DNA of 64,000 nucleotides from contig JACPIU010000020.1 in assembly GCA_016187935.1 (NCBI GenBank), positions 62,001 to 126,000 of the forward strand, given 5' to 3'. The notes beneath the pieces are model-generated. The model was given only the letters and a program-made list of their open reading frames with translations, did not search any database and had not been told where the DNA came from. Source of the stretch: Bdellovibrio sp. (GTDB taxonomy: Bacteria > Bdellovibrionota > Bacteriovoracia > Bacteriovoracales > Bacteriovoracaceae). Positions 25,980 to 36,211 of this stretch are shown here, piece by piece (the first letter of the stretch is position 1; every line of letters begins with the position of its first letter). Both the position numbers and the translations under genes were made by a program.

Positions 25980-27191
25980 TCAAAACTCATAGTGCTCGAA
26001 CGGATTAACATTTTGTATCGCCATCTGCTGGGCCATCGCATAATGTTCCTTTGATTCAAAATATCCCACCAAGGCCCCTTCAGTCAGGCGCTGGTTCTCA
26101 TACATCGATTTCATGAAAGACCCGGTAAAATCTTTGATAAATCCCGGAATAGAGAGAAAGCTGAGTCCTAATTGGCCTAATTGCAGTAGGACGCGCTGAC
26201 GAATGACCAGACTGGGTTTGTCATAATAATAGGCTACGGCCTGGCGACTGGAGAACATGTGCTTTGTATCAAAGAGATTGATAATCACTTTTTTATCCTT
26301 CAATTTTGCATCTTGAAAGGCAAAATTGTGGCGTATCCCCAGCTCTTGATACTGACCGGCCTGGTCGCGTAAGCGCGTATTGGCGAGTCGAATGCTTTGG
26401 AAAAATCTGTCGGTCCCATATTTCATCCAATTTTGATTGGCAAAATCCGTTTCCCAAAACGCGTACCAAGGTATCCGTGATTCATAGATAGAGGACCAAA
26501 TCATGTTGGCTTCATCATGAGTCAGACCCAATTCCTCTTCTTTAAAATTCTCCAAATAGTGCAGCAGCATATTCTGGTGAAAAGTGCGGCGCTGACGAAT
26601 CATGCGTTCGGCCTGTTGTATAATAAACATGGCGGTGTTGAGGACTGGAACTTCCCCCAGCTGCGATTTGGCCAAATTGAGGAAGGCCTTCACAATTTCA
26701 TAAAGAACCTGCCGCTTGTAGAAAAATTTTGAATCATAGGGGCGTGCCAAGGTAATCAGCCCGATATTGGCCAGCTCTTGATCGATGCGTGCTTCAAATT
26801 TCCCCAACAATTCATTGAATTTTGGATCAGAAAAAACCTTTTCAATATCGATATTTTGCAAAGAGATCAAAGACTCATTGAGATAATCCGGTGTGGCCTC
26901 ATAAGTTTCAAGAAAAGTTTTATCAATCTGGGCCTTGTAACTTTCCGGCGATAAGGCCATCTTGGCCTGTTCTGACGAAATAAGACTTTTGTAATAAGCA
27001 ACCACCGGACGGATCTTAAAGCCCAAGGACAAAAATCGATCCCTCACTTCCAACAATTTCCCATTTTCCCGAATGAGAATGAATCTCTTATTGAAATTGT
27101 TGAGCGCTCGCTCATGGGCATCACCTGCAAACACAAATAGAGGGCAACTTAATAACCAAAGTATGCCCACGATTAAAAATTTTGTACGCAT
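25980..27191 (-). CDS. exported protein of unknown function
   Basis: Starts MRTKFLIVGILWLLSCPLFVFAG, a signal peptide, with AAGGAGGAGAGA before the ATG; an in-frame ATG 24 bases upstream is weaker. About 403 residues, mostly helical and rich in Phe, Tyr and Arg (RQRRTFHQNMLLHYLENFKEEELGL; WSSIYESRIPWYAFWETDF). No cysteines in the mature part. Convergent with the ResB gene (16-base gap). No family recognised. Confidence 0.65.
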   Translation of the reverse strand: MRTKFLIVGILWLLSCPLFVFAGDAHERALNNFNKRFILIRENGKLLEVRDRFLSLGFKIRPVVAYYKSLISSEQAKMALSPESYKAQIDKTFLETYEATPDYLNESLISLQNIDIEKVFSDPKFNELLGKFEARIDQELANIGLITLARPYDSKFFYKRQVLYEIVKAFLNLAKSQLGEVPVLNTAMFIIQQAERMIRQRRTFHQNMLLHYLENFKEEELGLTHDEANMIWSSIYESRIPWYAFWETDFANQNWMKYGTDRFFQSIRLANTRLRDQAGQYQELGIRHNFAFQDAKLKDKKVIINLFDTKHMFSSRQAVAYYYDKPSLVIRQRVLLQLGQLGLSFLSIPGFIKDFTGSFMKSMYENQRLTEGALVGYFESKEHYAMAQQMAIQNVNPFEHYEF

Positions 27192-27297
27192 TCTCTCCTC
27201 CTTGATAATTGGCATCCCAAAACTGCAAAATATTGCTCACGTATATTTTGCCCGAGAAAAAACAATTTCACGGAATGTAAGAAAATAAGAGGTCTAT

Positions 27298-28062
27298 TTA
27301 TAGAGTTTTGCTCAAGCAATACGAGCGAATAACTAGGGCGAGAAGAAATCCCGCACACATCACCAAGATGTATGACATGCCAACCCCATCATCTTTGACT
27401 TCGGTAATTTGACCGCAACCGCCAATTCTTGATGGCTTAGGATAAAGATAAGTAAGAGCATCGTAATCATCCTGAGTAAGTCGCTCTTGTATCTTGCCAC
27501 CAATGGAATAGTACATGAGTGCAATAGGATTGCCAGAATGTCCGATTCCCAAGGCATGACCGGACTCGTGGGCCAAGACAGCGCGAAGCACGTGGTCTGT
27601 GAGGGAGGCAACATGATTTTCGCCTGCAACCAAGGCATCATTGATTAAGAGCGCTCCCGCGATTTGGCCCTCACTATTCGTTCCAATAGTTCCGACTCCC
27701 AAAATAGAAGCATCATCAAACATAGTTTCATCAGAACTACAACCAATTAAAATCGTGTTCGAAGGAGTTTTCTCCAAGGCGCTCGATAACGTATCGCTAC
27801 TGACATCAATACCGCTATCCACATTTCCTGTGGTGATTTTCATGGCACTGGTGGGAACCTTATTCCAATATTCATCCATGGAATCCAAGGTCAAATCTAA
27901 CAGCCTTTGCGGTGAAAGATTATTGTTGGTACAAGAATTACCGGCAACCCGGATAGAAACATTATTCATGGGAAATTTGGCCCTGCTGGGGACGAGAGTG
28001 AAGGCCTTGCCTGCATTGCTGTAGCTTAAGAGCACAAAACCAATGATGCATAATAACCGCAT
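27298..28062 (-). CDS. matrixin-type zinc metalloprotease with C-terminal membrane anchor
   Basis: Signal peptide MRLLCIIGFVLLSYSNAGKA, then a domain ending in the metzincin zinc motif AHESGHALGIGHSGNPIALMYYS: HExxHxxGxxH plus the Met-turn. The next motif LTQDDYDALTYLYP is typical of matrixins. The C terminus has a hydrophobic anchor (MSYILVMCAGFLLALVIRSYCL), so the catalytic domain is probably held on the periplasmic face. Last gene of an operon with an outer-membrane protein, a receiver/PilZ-like regulator and a winged-helix protein. Confidence 0.88.
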   Translation of the reverse strand: MRLLCIIGFVLLSYSNAGKAFTLVPSRAKFPMNNVSIRVAGNSCTNNNLSPQRLLDLTLDSMDEYWNKVPTSAMKITTGNVDSGIDVSSDTLSSALEKTPSNTILIGCSSDETMFDDASILGVGTIGTNSEGQIAGALLINDALVAGENHVASLTDHVLRAVLAHESGHALGIGHSGNPIALMYYSIGGKIQERLTQDDYDALTYLYPKPSRIGGCGQITEVKDDGVGMSYILVMCAGFLLALVIRSYCLSKTL

Positions 28063-28065
28063 GAA

Positions 28066-28635
28066 CTAATCCAGGTAATAATTGACGGACAACAAATAAC
28101 TAACCGCCCGTGCGCGCGAATCAAAAAGACTAAAAGCAAAAGCTTCCGTCTGAATTGCGTAGTTGCGATTCACAGCGAATTCGAAACCAAAATTCAACGT
28201 CGTATTGTATGAAGTCACAGTATGATCGGGTTTCGCAAAGGCGGTTGTATCATTCCCGTTGTCCAAGAGAATGGTTCCCCCATTTCCTCCCACCTTTGTG
28301 AGAAACGATCCGATGCCGTAACGTAAGATAAACTTCGGGTGCCAAATATAGGCCACATCCATCAAAATAAAGACGGTTTTCTTTTCATTCTCATCGAATT
28401 TATTACGGTGGAGAACCAAACCCATTTGGGGCGTGAAAAGATGTCCTGAAAAGAGTGGATAGGCCCCATTTAAAACCATCATTGGGTGAAAAGAAAATGC
28501 ATTCGTATCACCATCGGCCGCTTTCTGTGTCGTTGGTCCAAAAGGACTGTATCCTCCCGTACCGACAATGGCGCCAGCATCGAAACTCATGCTCATCATC
28601 ACAAAGCTGAAGAAAATGAGGCGGATGGAAATCAC
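28066..28635 (-). CDS. outer-membrane beta-barrel-like protein
   Basis: 189 residues. Signal peptide (start GTG, MISIRLIFFSFVMMSMSFDAGA), then alternating amphipathic strands (VFILMDVAYIWHPKFILRYGIGSF, LNFGFEFAVNRNYAIQTEAFAF) and a C-terminal aromatic strand, VSYLLSVNYYLD. This fits a small barrel. GTG lies 5 bases after AAGGG and directly after the stop of the upstream gene, so translation is coupled. Function unknown. Confidence 0.65.
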   Translation of the reverse strand: MISIRLIFFSFVMMSMSFDAGAIVGTGGYSPFGPTTQKAADGDTNAFSFHPMMVLNGAYPLFSGHLFTPQMGLVLHRNKFDENEKKTVFILMDVAYIWHPKFILRYGIGSFLTKVGGNGGTILLDNGNDTTAFAKPDHTVTSYNTTLNFGFEFAVNRNYAIQTEAFAFSLFDSRARAVSYLLSVNYYLD

Positions 28636-30507
28636 TTAACCCTTTTTGTCCTTGTCACTTGGTGGTGCCGGAGCAGGAACATCCCGAATATCGTCTCTAT
28701 CTAAACTGGCCAATTTTTTCTCAAGAGCTGTCTTATTAAGTTCATCAAATTTTTCTTGTTCTTTTTCCCTTTTTTCATTGAGAGGAATAAAAAACACCTC
28801 GTTGATGATTTGGCGCAGTTTCTTTTTTTCATTCTCGCCGATTCCATGAATGATGGCCTGATAAGTACGCACTCCTTTTTGTTCCGAATAGAGCTTCCCC
28901 GTATCTCGCTCCGGCACAATCGCTATCGACATCTCTGCCGGAGTATTAAGACGGTAACTCTTTTGTGCCAAATGCGCGGAGGTCTCCAGGACCAGCTCGG
29001 ATTCCGAAAGCACAATGATCTTGGCCTGATGCCTAACATAGGCATGGCTAATCGGATTTTCTTTTTTAATAAAATACCTCTGTTCTTTGAAATCATTGAC
29101 CGTGAGCCGACCATACTTAGTCATGTTTTCCTTTTTAAGGACAGCAATTTTATTGAGAATGAGTTGGTTGGTTTTCACATTCTGTTTTTCTTCATACAGA
29201 TCCGCCATTTCTAAAACTGTTTCGAGAGTAATGGGTTCACGATTGGTAAGAATCAAAGAATATTTATAACTTTCCTGAAAAGATTTCGAGGTATATTTGG
29301 TACAATTAAAAACCACAACAAAGGGGTTATATTTGTCCATTCCTTTAATGGTGTTAAAAATCTGTGAAAGCATGTTTAATGATTCATTTTCCAAATCTTT
29401 GTGCCGTTGTTTTTCCTCCTCAGACATCAGTGGATCAGTGTCAATGAATTCCTCAAGATGATAGGCAATGAGGTTCGGTCGAATAATGTCCAACTCCGAA
29501 AGCTCAGGAGATAAGGCCGATTGAAAACGAATTGCGTAAGGATACTTATCCAGGGGTTTCTCGGCCTTTTTTAAAATAGAAAGAGTCCGATCAATCGCTA
29601 ATATTTTGGTCTTCTTCTGAGCGGTATCGTCGACATTGGAAAGTATCCACTGTTTAAATTTCTTTTTTATCCGCGCAAGCTCGCTTTCATGAGAGGCCTT
29701 CAAATGCTTGGCAGAAAGGTCTTGGGCCTTAAGTTTGGCCAAATTAGCATCAGCACTACTCGAATCGACCACTTCAGCCGGAGGCTCTACAACCAGATCA
29801 TCGATATACTTCAGATCAAGATCATAGGCATACTGATATTCATAATACAAATTACTGGTGGAACGTGAACTCACCACAAATTGCTTGGTGGGAAGAATCG
29901 TTTTATTTATTTCATGGAAAAGTTCTATCTCCTGTCCGCCCTCTGCCTCAAAGTACCCCTCAATGTGCATCGAAGTCGGAGTAATAAAACCAATGCGGCA
30001 ATCATCCATCAGTTCGGTCTCTATGGCACATTTGGCACGAGCAAATTCAGGCCGTCGTGCCTCACGAGGAAATCCCATTCTGACCGCATCATAGACCACA
30101 TCATGATATTCCCCGCATTTAATATGAATCGCCGAAACTTTGGCAGAAATACATTCCCGCAATAGTTCTTTACTATCTACAAGTCCAATGATGGGAATGT
30201 TTTTCGTGCGATTCTCACGGGTCAGATATTGTGCCAGACGTAGATGAAAATCCTTCTCCTGGGACATATCAATATAAATAAAACGTGGGGTCGATTCCAG
30301 AATCTGTAAAAAGGCCTTGAGATAATCATTCGGTTTACCCTTAGCGTAGAGACTTACATAGGTAAAGGACAAATGATTATAGTTATTGGTAAAGCGGCTT
30401 TTAATCGTCTGCCAATATGAATCATCATCTCCGATATAGAGAACAATTCTCTCTTGCTTGGCCGCATCCGGTTTATTGGTCTCCGGTTTTTTTGCTTGAA
30501 CATTCAT
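28636..30507 (-). CDS. regulator with receiver-like and PilZ-like domains
   Basis: 623 residues, no signal peptide. Residues 20-140 look like a two-component receiver: the acidic pair in LYIGDDDSYW, Asp in RFIYIDMSQ, Ser in GLVDSKE and Lys in AIHIKCGEY sit at the four expected positions. Residues about 150-240 resemble a PilZ-type barrel (CRIGFITPTSMHIEGYFEAEGGQEIEL). The rest is helical with a second alpha/beta region (NPFVVVFNCTKYTSKSFQESYKYSLILTNREP) and a Lys/Asp-rich tail. No output DNA-binding domain seen. c-di-GMP or phosphorylation input is inference. Sits between the winged-helix gene and the outer-membrane gene. Confidence 0.6.
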   Translation of the reverse strand: MNVQAKKPETNKPDAAKQERIVLYIGDDDSYWQTIKSRFTNNYNHLSFTYVSLYAKGKPNDYLKAFLQILESTPRFIYIDMSQEKDFHLRLAQYLTRENRTKNIPIIGLVDSKELLRECISAKVSAIHIKCGEYHDVVYDAVRMGFPREARRPEFARAKCAIETELMDDCRIGFITPTSMHIEGYFEAEGGQEIELFHEINKTILPTKQFVVSSRSTSNLYYEYQYAYDLDLKYIDDLVVEPPAEVVDSSSADANLAKLKAQDLSAKHLKASHESELARIKKKFKQWILSNVDDTAQKKTKILAIDRTLSILKKAEKPLDKYPYAIRFQSALSPELSELDIIRPNLIAYHLEEFIDTDPLMSEEEKQRHKDLENESLNMLSQIFNTIKGMDKYNPFVVVFNCTKYTSKSFQESYKYSLILTNREPITLETVLEMADLYEEKQNVKTNQLILNKIAVLKKENMTKYGRLTVNDFKEQRYFIKKENPISHAYVRHQAKIIVLSESELVLETSAHLAQKSYRLNTPAEMSIAIVPERDTGKLYSEQKGVRTYQAIIHGIGENEKKKLRQIINEVFFIPLNEKREKEQEKFDELNKTALEKKLASLDRDDIRDVPAPAPPSDKDKKG

Positions 30508-30520
30508 GTTCTATCTAAAG

Positions 30521-30949
30521 CTAAAGGTCAAAGTCGGCATATGTCTGTTTAAATATCTCATCATTCTCTTTGGTAAAAAAGCGCCGAACAAAATATTGTC
30601 CGGCCCGAATCGTAGAGATAAAGCCCAACTCCTCTAACTTATGAATGGCACCAACGGTTTCAGGCACCTCAAGGATAAGTGTTTTGGCCATTTCATAATG
30701 AGATAATAATGGTGAGATACCAAAAAGTTTGTAGAGATTCGGACGACAATAAACCATTCGATAGATATACATCAAAACCAAGATCTCAATTCGACCCAAT
30801 TTGTATTCGACTAAGATTTGATCAAAAAACATATCAGGAATTTCAGAGAGTGTCGGAGTGACCGATGGCCCTTCCTGCTCATGAGAAACCTCATCACTTT
30901 TTTTCTTTTTGGCCTTGTGATCCAATAATATTGATTGAAGATCAACCAT
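30521..30949 (-). CDS. winged-helix DNA-binding-like protein
   Basis: Start at 30949 (MVDLQSILLDHK) with GGAGG upstream; a longer frame starts at 31006 without a good site. 142 residues. After a Lys-rich N region, residues 60-130 form a likely winged helix: LGRIEILVLMYIYRMVYC, LLSHYEMAKTLILEVPETVGAIHKLEELGFISTIRAG, FVRRFF, with recognition helix and wing in the expected order. First gene of the operon with 28636-30507 and the matrixin. Target unknown. Confidence 0.6.
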   Translation of the reverse strand: MVDLQSILLDHKAKKKKSDEVSHEQEGPSVTPTLSEIPDMFFDQILVEYKLGRIEILVLMYIYRMVYCRPNLYKLFGISPLLSHYEMAKTLILEVPETVGAIHKLEELGFISTIRAGQYFVRRFFTKENDEIFKQTYADFDL

Positions 30950-31078
30950 GGGATACCTCCGGGGACTGATTAAGAATCTCCCACTCTCCCTCTTAAAATT
31001 TGACATAGGTCAGTCTAAAAAGCCAACGGAGATTTATTTAGGAAAAATGTGTCATAAATTCAGGATGGTCCGAGCAAA

Positions 31079-31624
31079 CTAATCAAGTTTTTGTCCCATG
31101 AAAAGCAAGTCCACACTACCCGATGTGCGTATGCATTCAGTACTGAAGCCTTGGCGACGATAAAAAGAGGTATTGCGCGCTTTAGGGCCGGTTACAAGAT
31201 GGACTCCGCCTATCTTCTTAGATTGTAATTCTTTCAAGTAGGCCTGAATGAGTGACGCTCCAACCCCCTTCCCTTGTTGGTGGGGCGCCATATTTATATG
31301 CAAATGGGCAGGAAAATCATCATGAAGGTCGGCAAAGAGAGACAAGGAAATATGTTCATGGTCAGCTCGAAACCGCAGCGTATTAGAATGCCCCGTCAAA
31401 TAACCAACGATTCGACTCTCTTCCATCGCAACCCAAAGCGAGTAGAATTCAGTTGTTGCCGCTGACAAATAAGGCGTCAACCAACGATCTTTAAAAATCA
31501 TTCGGGCCTGTTCGGAAGGAAAATGCTGAACCGATGATGTTTGAAAAAAAATAGTTTCGATTTGATTGCAAAGATCAAGTCTATTGGACTTATCTGGCAG
31601 TACCTGGATAATATCTGTGCTCAT
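31079..31624 (-). CDS. GNAT-family N-acetyltransferase
   Basis: 181 residues, GNAT fold: WVAMEESRIVGYLTGH (strand), AHLHINMAPHQQGKGVGASLIQAYLKELQSKK with the QGKGVG CoA loop, and NTSFYRRQGFSTE. It overlaps the upstream nucleotidyltransferase gene by 4 bases (ATGA), so it is translated from the same message. Substrate unknown. Confidence 0.85.
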   Translation of the reverse strand: MSTDIIQVLPDKSNRLDLCNQIETIFFQTSSVQHFPSEQARMIFKDRWLTPYLSAATTEFYSLWVAMEESRIVGYLTGHSNTLRFRADHEHISLSLFADLHDDFPAHLHINMAPHQQGKGVGASLIQAYLKELQSKKIGGVHLVTGPKARNTSFYRRQGFSTECIRTSGSVDLLFMGQKLD

Positions 31625-32928
31625 AATCCTGCGATCCTTGGAAACATACCCAATGATTTCATGGCCAACATTATCTTTCTCAAATCCCGGTTGCCAGCTT
31701 GATCATCACAGTCGCCGGGTAATTCAATATTGGCAATACCCTGAGATAATCGCTTGATAATTTGCAATTCATGTCCGGTTTTTTTGAGAAAGGACCAGCG
31801 CTCTTCAAAAATATCAGGATATCTGGAATAGGCCTTGATCACTAATCCTAAATCCCTTACAAGTGGATGTTGGAAAAACTCTGCCTCCGATAAATTCTGA
31901 GGTAAAGAACTATCCAATTGTTGAAGTTTAATAATAATTTCTTCGCTTTTTTTTGCCAGGATCAGCTTTTGAATGGTTTTATTTTTTAAACCCAAATGAT
32001 CTTCAAATAGTTTTCCTGCCTCCTTCAAAATTTCTTGTCTACGAAGTTCTGCCATTTCTGCGATGATCACCGCCAACTGCAATGCCGAATGAGGAGTCGG
32101 CACGGCCATCCATGGCAACGAACTCAAGCATCGAAATGATTGGAGAATACTTGGTACTTCCAAGTGATATTCATCGGCATATTGAAAAAACAACCTGATA
32201 AAATCACCAAACTCCGTTTTGAATGCCTCTTTCAAAAAATAATGTGAGGTTATTTGTCTTATCCTAAACTTACCCATATTTTGCTTTAAAGATGGATGCA
32301 AAGAAAATCTCAGGGACAGCTGAAAACGAATCATCCGCAGAAAACGAACAGGATCATAATAAAAGTCGTCACCGATCGGGCGCAAAACATTAACCGCCAA
32401 ATCCTCTAGGCCTTGATAGGGGTCTTGAAGGGACATGCTTATGCCCGAAGGGCCCGGTCTAAACTCCAATCCGATCGCATTAATAGAAAAATCACGACGT
32501 GCAAAGGATTGAGCATAGGACATAGACGGAACAATTTGGACTTTAAAGTCGGAGTGTCCAAAGCCCTGTTCTGGTATGATAGAGCTATAAATTTCTCGTC
32601 TGGGCAAAGAAAATTCCAACTGAAAGGTATGCCCTATATCCTTTGTTTCAACAATGAACACATGAAAAGGCATGGGACGAATGTCACCGAAAACATCCGA
32701 GAGGGTCTGCTCGATTTCTTGCGGGTGAAGTTCACGTATCTTGTTCTCTGAAGGCCGAATTTCAAAATCCAAATCTAAGGGTAAAGATTGATTTAATATC
32801 CATTGTCGTGAAGCCCCACCCACCAAGCAAAGCGAAAAACCCTTGGCCATGACGGCCTCAAGTTTATCGCGCAGGCCAGGGGGTAAACTCTTACAAAAAA
32901 AATCCCAAGAATGTGTTATCTGATCCAT
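31621..32928 (-). CDS. class II CCA-adding/poly(A) polymerase-family nucleotidyltransferase
   Basis: Adds CCA to tRNA 3' ends, or is a related poly(A) polymerase. Residues 30-55 hold CLVGGASRQWILNQSLPLDLDFE: GGxxR and the DxD metal motif. ARRDFSINAIGLEF and LQDPYQGLEDLAVNVLRPIGDDFYYDPVRFLRMIRF are the classic ribose-binding and template motifs. 435 residues is normal for the head and neck plus body. It lies downstream of LysR and upstream of GNAT. Tail/HD domain not seen. Whether it is the true CCA enzyme needs comparison with other copies in the genome. Confidence 0.85.
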   Translation of the reverse strand: MDQITHSWDFFCKSLPPGLRDKLEAVMAKGFSLCLVGGASRQWILNQSLPLDLDFEIRPSENKIRELHPQEIEQTLSDVFGDIRPMPFHVFIVETKDIGHTFQLEFSLPRREIYSSIIPEQGFGHSDFKVQIVPSMSYAQSFARRDFSINAIGLEFRPGPSGISMSLQDPYQGLEDLAVNVLRPIGDDFYYDPVRFLRMIRFQLSLRFSLHPSLKQNMGKFRIRQITSHYFLKEAFKTEFGDFIRLFFQYADEYHLEVPSILQSFRCLSSLPWMAVPTPHSALQLAVIIAEMAELRRQEILKEAGKLFEDHLGLKNKTIQKLILAKKSEEIIIKLQQLDSSLPQNLSEAEFFQHPLVRDLGLVIKAYSRYPDIFEERWSFLKKTGHELQIIKRLSQGIANIELPGDCDDQAGNRDLRKIMLAMKSLGMFPRIAGL

Positions 32929-32936
32929 TCACGCTT

Positions 32937-33851
32937 CTAACTTAATCCAACTGCAAGTGGATTATCGCTGGAAAGAAGTAATTTAATGGTATTTTGAATT
33001 CGCAACAAGGACTTCGATTCTTTGTGATAGACAATGAAAAACTTCCCGTTACTCACTTCGAATTCCTTGCCCAGAGTGGCAACCTTATCCTGATAGTACG
33101 ACCGTCTCAGCACATGATTAGGAATGACGGCAACGCCTAATCCTTGTGAAACGGCTTGCAACATATTGCCGTGTCCATTCACAACATATTTCACATTAAT
33201 TTTTTTGGGAACTTCACCAAAACGCGCACGACACCAATTAAAGTACAGAGGGTCACCTATTTCAAAAAGGACGGTGGGGTACTTGGCCAATTCGATAACG
33301 GAAATATTTTTAGAGATGCTAAAATCTTTTGATTTTGGAAACACCATAGTGGATTTTTCTTCGCTTAAAAAAACTTTTTCCCCCACGGGCGGAATAGAGT
33401 CTTCAGGTAACACTAAAATATCTAAGCGGTTATTTTTAAATTCGCGAACCAGGTCTTCCTGAAGACCGAGAGTAATACAGACGGTCAGCTCGGGATATTT
33501 TTGTGCCAACCCTAATAACTCAGGGGCCAGCCAGCTCTTCCCTACTCCAGTCAAAGTTCCAATACGAACTTTTCCCGACATGGTGGCCTTGTCATGACGG
33601 ATTTCCTCGATGGTTTCATCCATGGACTCTAAAAACTGAGCGGCCAAGGCATAGAGCTTCTCCCCTTCAGGGGTCAGCATAATTTTCTTGCCCGCACGCT
33701 TGAATAGCCCGACTTCAATTTTAGTCTCTAGATTTTTAATGCTTTGGCTGATGGCCGATTGAGTAACATTTAAATCCTCGGCGGCCCTTGAGAAACTTTT
33801 CGCTCTCGCCACGGCCACCAATGTTTGCAACTGCGATGTTTCAATCATCAT
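32937..33851 (-). CDS. LysR-family transcriptional regulator coupled to EF-G
   Basis: Start ATG at 33851 overlaps the EF-G stop as TAATG, with a second ATG three bases on. Residues 1-62 form the winged helix: LQTLVAVARAKSFSRAAEDLNVTQSAISQSIKNLETKI. A substrate-binding-like effector domain follows (GKVRIGTLTGVGKSWLAPELL, YVVNGHGNMLQAVSQGLGVAVIPNHV). 304 residues is typical. Translational coupling to an elongation factor is unusual. Ligand unknown. Confidence 0.88.
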   Translation of the reverse strand: MMIETSQLQTLVAVARAKSFSRAAEDLNVTQSAISQSIKNLETKIEVGLFKRAGKKIMLTPEGEKLYALAAQFLESMDETIEEIRHDKATMSGKVRIGTLTGVGKSWLAPELLGLAQKYPELTVCITLGLQEDLVREFKNNRLDILVLPEDSIPPVGEKVFLSEEKSTMVFPKSKDFSISKNISVIELAKYPTVLFEIGDPLYFNWCRARFGEVPKKINVKYVVNGHGNMLQAVSQGLGVAVIPNHVLRRSYYQDKVATLGKEFEVSNGKFFIVYHKESKSLLRIQNTIKLLLSSDNPLAVGLS

Positions 33852-36004
33852 TACTCGTCTTTCGACAGTTTCTCTTTTCTCTCTGCCATTACTTTCTCTG
33901 AAATATGAAGAGGACATTCCATATATCGTGAGAATTCCATGGTGTATGTCGCCTTACCGGCGGTCATAGAGCGAATGTCAGATGAATAACCGAACATTTC
34001 GGACAATGGCACCTCAGCGATAATGACAACTTCGCCAGCAGCATCGGTTTCAGAACCTTGAATCATGCCTCGACGCGAAGATAAGTTGCCAATAATCGGC
34101 CCCTGGAATTCATCAGGAGTGGTCACTTCAACCTTCATGATCGGCTCAAGCAGACAAGGATCGGCCTTGGCAATCGCCTGCCTCATGGCCTGGCGGGCCG
34201 CCGTTCTAAAGGCGATATCAGAAGAGTCCACGTCATGGTATTTTCCGTCTCGCAAATAGACATCGACATTAATTAAAGGGAATGCCGCCAATGGACCTTT
34301 GATCATAATGTCATTAAAACCTTTCTCACAGGAACCGATAAATTCACCTGGAATTGAGCCACCGCGAATTTCATTATTAAACCTGAAAATCTGATCTTCA
34401 GTTGTTTTGTTTTCGGCGGTAAGCGGCTTAATGATACCTGCCACGCCAGCGTATTGACCTGCACCACCAGTCTGTTTTTTATGAACATAATCATAGCTGG
34501 CTTCGCGACGAATTGTTTCACGATAGTTAACTTGAGGAGCACCTACAATGACTGAACATTGATACTCACGTTTCAACCGTTCTGTATAAATTTCAAGATG
34601 CAATTCTCCCATCCCCGCCATTCTGGTCTCCCCTGATTCTTCATCAGTGTAAACATGGAAGGTTGGGTCTTCACGAGTAAAACGTTGAAGGCCTTTGGCC
34701 AGTTTGGCTTGATCATTTTTATCTTTTACCGATACCGAGAGTTCAATAACGGCATCGGGAACATGGATACCTTCACAGGCAATATTAGTGAGGGCATCAT
34801 CTCCCACAAATGTATCACCTGAAGCGCAATCAACACCGATCATGGCGATAATATCGCCAGCATGAGCTTCATCAATATTAGCGCGATCATTGGCGTGCAT
34901 ACGCACCATCCGTCCGACCCGCACTTTCTTTTTGGTTCGAGTATTGTGAATGGTGTCACCTTTATTAAGAGTCCCTTGATAAATACGGGTATAGGTGAGC
35001 TGCCCGAACTGCTCATCGGTAATTTTGAATGCCATACAAACCAATGGCTTGTCTTTATCAGGCTCCAAAGTGATCTTGTTATTATGCTCATCTTTGGCGG
35101 TTGGTTTTTCGGCTTCGAGAGGGGAAGGTAAATAACGGGCGACACCATTGAGAAGGAGTTGCACCGCTTTATTCTTAAACGCCGATCCTAAAAAAACAGG
35201 AGTCAGTTTGAGTGACTGACAGCCCTTTTTAACACACAAATGCAAATCATCGATCGTAACTTCTTTTCCTTCAAGGTACTTTTCCATGACGGAATCATCA
35301 AATTCAGAGACTGCATCGATGAGTTTGGCGCGATATTCTTCAGTCTGATCGATCAGATTGGCAGGAATATTTTCGATACGAACGAATTCACCATTCTCGC
35401 CATCAAAATAATAGGCCTTTCGATAAATGAGATCGACGACACCTTGGAAATTTTCTTCCGCACCGATTGGAAGTTGCATTAAAACGGCATTGTGTCCGAG
35501 CTTATCCCTTAAAGCGGTCAATCCCTTCCAAACACTCGCGCCCATACGATCCATCTTATTAAAAAAGGCCAAGCGTGGAACGCGATACCTTCTCATTTGA
35601 CGGTCAACTGTAATGGATTGGGATTGCACTCCGGCAACTGAACAGAGAACTAAAATGGCTCCGTCCAAAACGCGCAATGAACGCTCGACTTCCACAGTGA
35701 AATCCACGTGCCCTGGAGTATCAATAATGTTAATGCGACATTCTTTATCTATCCCTGACGCGTGAGTGATCCCTTCTTCATTAATACCGGTCCAGGTAAC
35801 GGTGGTGGCGGCTGAAGTAATAGTGATGCCCTTTTCTCTCTCAAGGTCCATATGATCCATGGTGGCGCCATCGCCTCCACCACGAACTTCTTCAATTTTG
35901 TGAATACGGCCACAATAATAAAGGATTCTTTCAGTTAAAGTCGTCTTGCCCGAATCAATGTGGGCCGAGATGCCGATGTTTCGCGTTTTCGCCATTAATT
36001 TCAT
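33851..36004 (-). CDS. fusA: elongation factor G, spd/mitochondrial EFG1-like
   Basis: GTPase driving ribosome translocation. G1 [12 protein letters not shown], switch [15 protein letters not shown] (G4). Domains II-V follow, with the loop in domain IV ([20 protein letters not shown]) and C-terminal [17 protein letters not shown]. 717 residues is standard. The switch I region [28 protein letters not shown] resembles the spdEFG1/mitochondrial EFG1 type, not E. coli EF-G. That type specialises in translocation and leaves recycling to a second EF-G, which should be elsewhere in the genome. ATG at 36004 has GGAG seven bases upstream; the next ATG is at 35995. No rps12/rps7/tufA neighbours are present. 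A LysR gene overlaps its stop. Confidence 0.93.
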   Translation of the reverse strand: MKLMAKTRNIGISAHIDSGKTTLTERILYYCGRIHKIEEVRGGGDGATMDHMDLEREKGITITSAATTVTWTGINEEGITHASGIDKECRINIIDTPGHVDFTVEVERSLRVLDGAILVLCSVAGVQSQSITVDRQMRRYRVPRLAFFNKMDRMGASVWKGLTALRDKLGHNAVLMQLPIGAEENFQGVVDLIYRKAYYFDGENGEFVRIENIPANLIDQTEEYRAKLIDAVSEFDDSVMEKYLEGKEVTIDDLHLCVKKGCQSLKLTPVFLGSAFKNKAVQLLLNGVARYLPSPLEAEKPTAKDEHNNKITLEPDKDKPLVCMAFKITDEQFGQLTYTRIYQGTLNKGDTIHNTRTKKKVRVGRMVRMHANDRANIDEAHAGDIIAMIGVDCASGDTFVGDDALTNIACEGIHVPDAVIELSVSVKDKNDQAKLAKGLQRFTREDPTFHVYTDEESGETRMAGMGELHLEIYTERLKREYQCSVIVGAPQVNYRETIRREASYDYVHKKQTGGAGQYAGVAGIIKPLTAENKTTEDQIFRFNNEIRGGSIPGEFIGSCEKGFNDIMIKGPLAAFPLINVDVYLRDGKYHDVDSSDIAFRTAARQAMRQAIAKADPCLLEPIMKVEVTTPDEFQGPIIGNLSSRRGMIQGSETDAAGEVVIIAEVPLSEMFGYSSDIRSMTAGKATYTMEFSRYMECPLHISEKVMAERKEKLSKDE

Positions 36005-36211
36005 GACAATTCTCCAAACTTGAGGGCAAGGCCCTAGTAACTAATTGTTTAATACCGGAAATTATAGGCCGCATACTAAAAAAAAAGGAGATAACAGTCA
36101 ATGTAAAAGCGCTTTTTCCCTTCTTTACACTTTACAACCAAGGGCCCTTCCCTTACAAGAAGTCTCCATTATGGTGAGACGGCAACTGCTTTTCTTTTGA
36201 GGTTAATTTTC

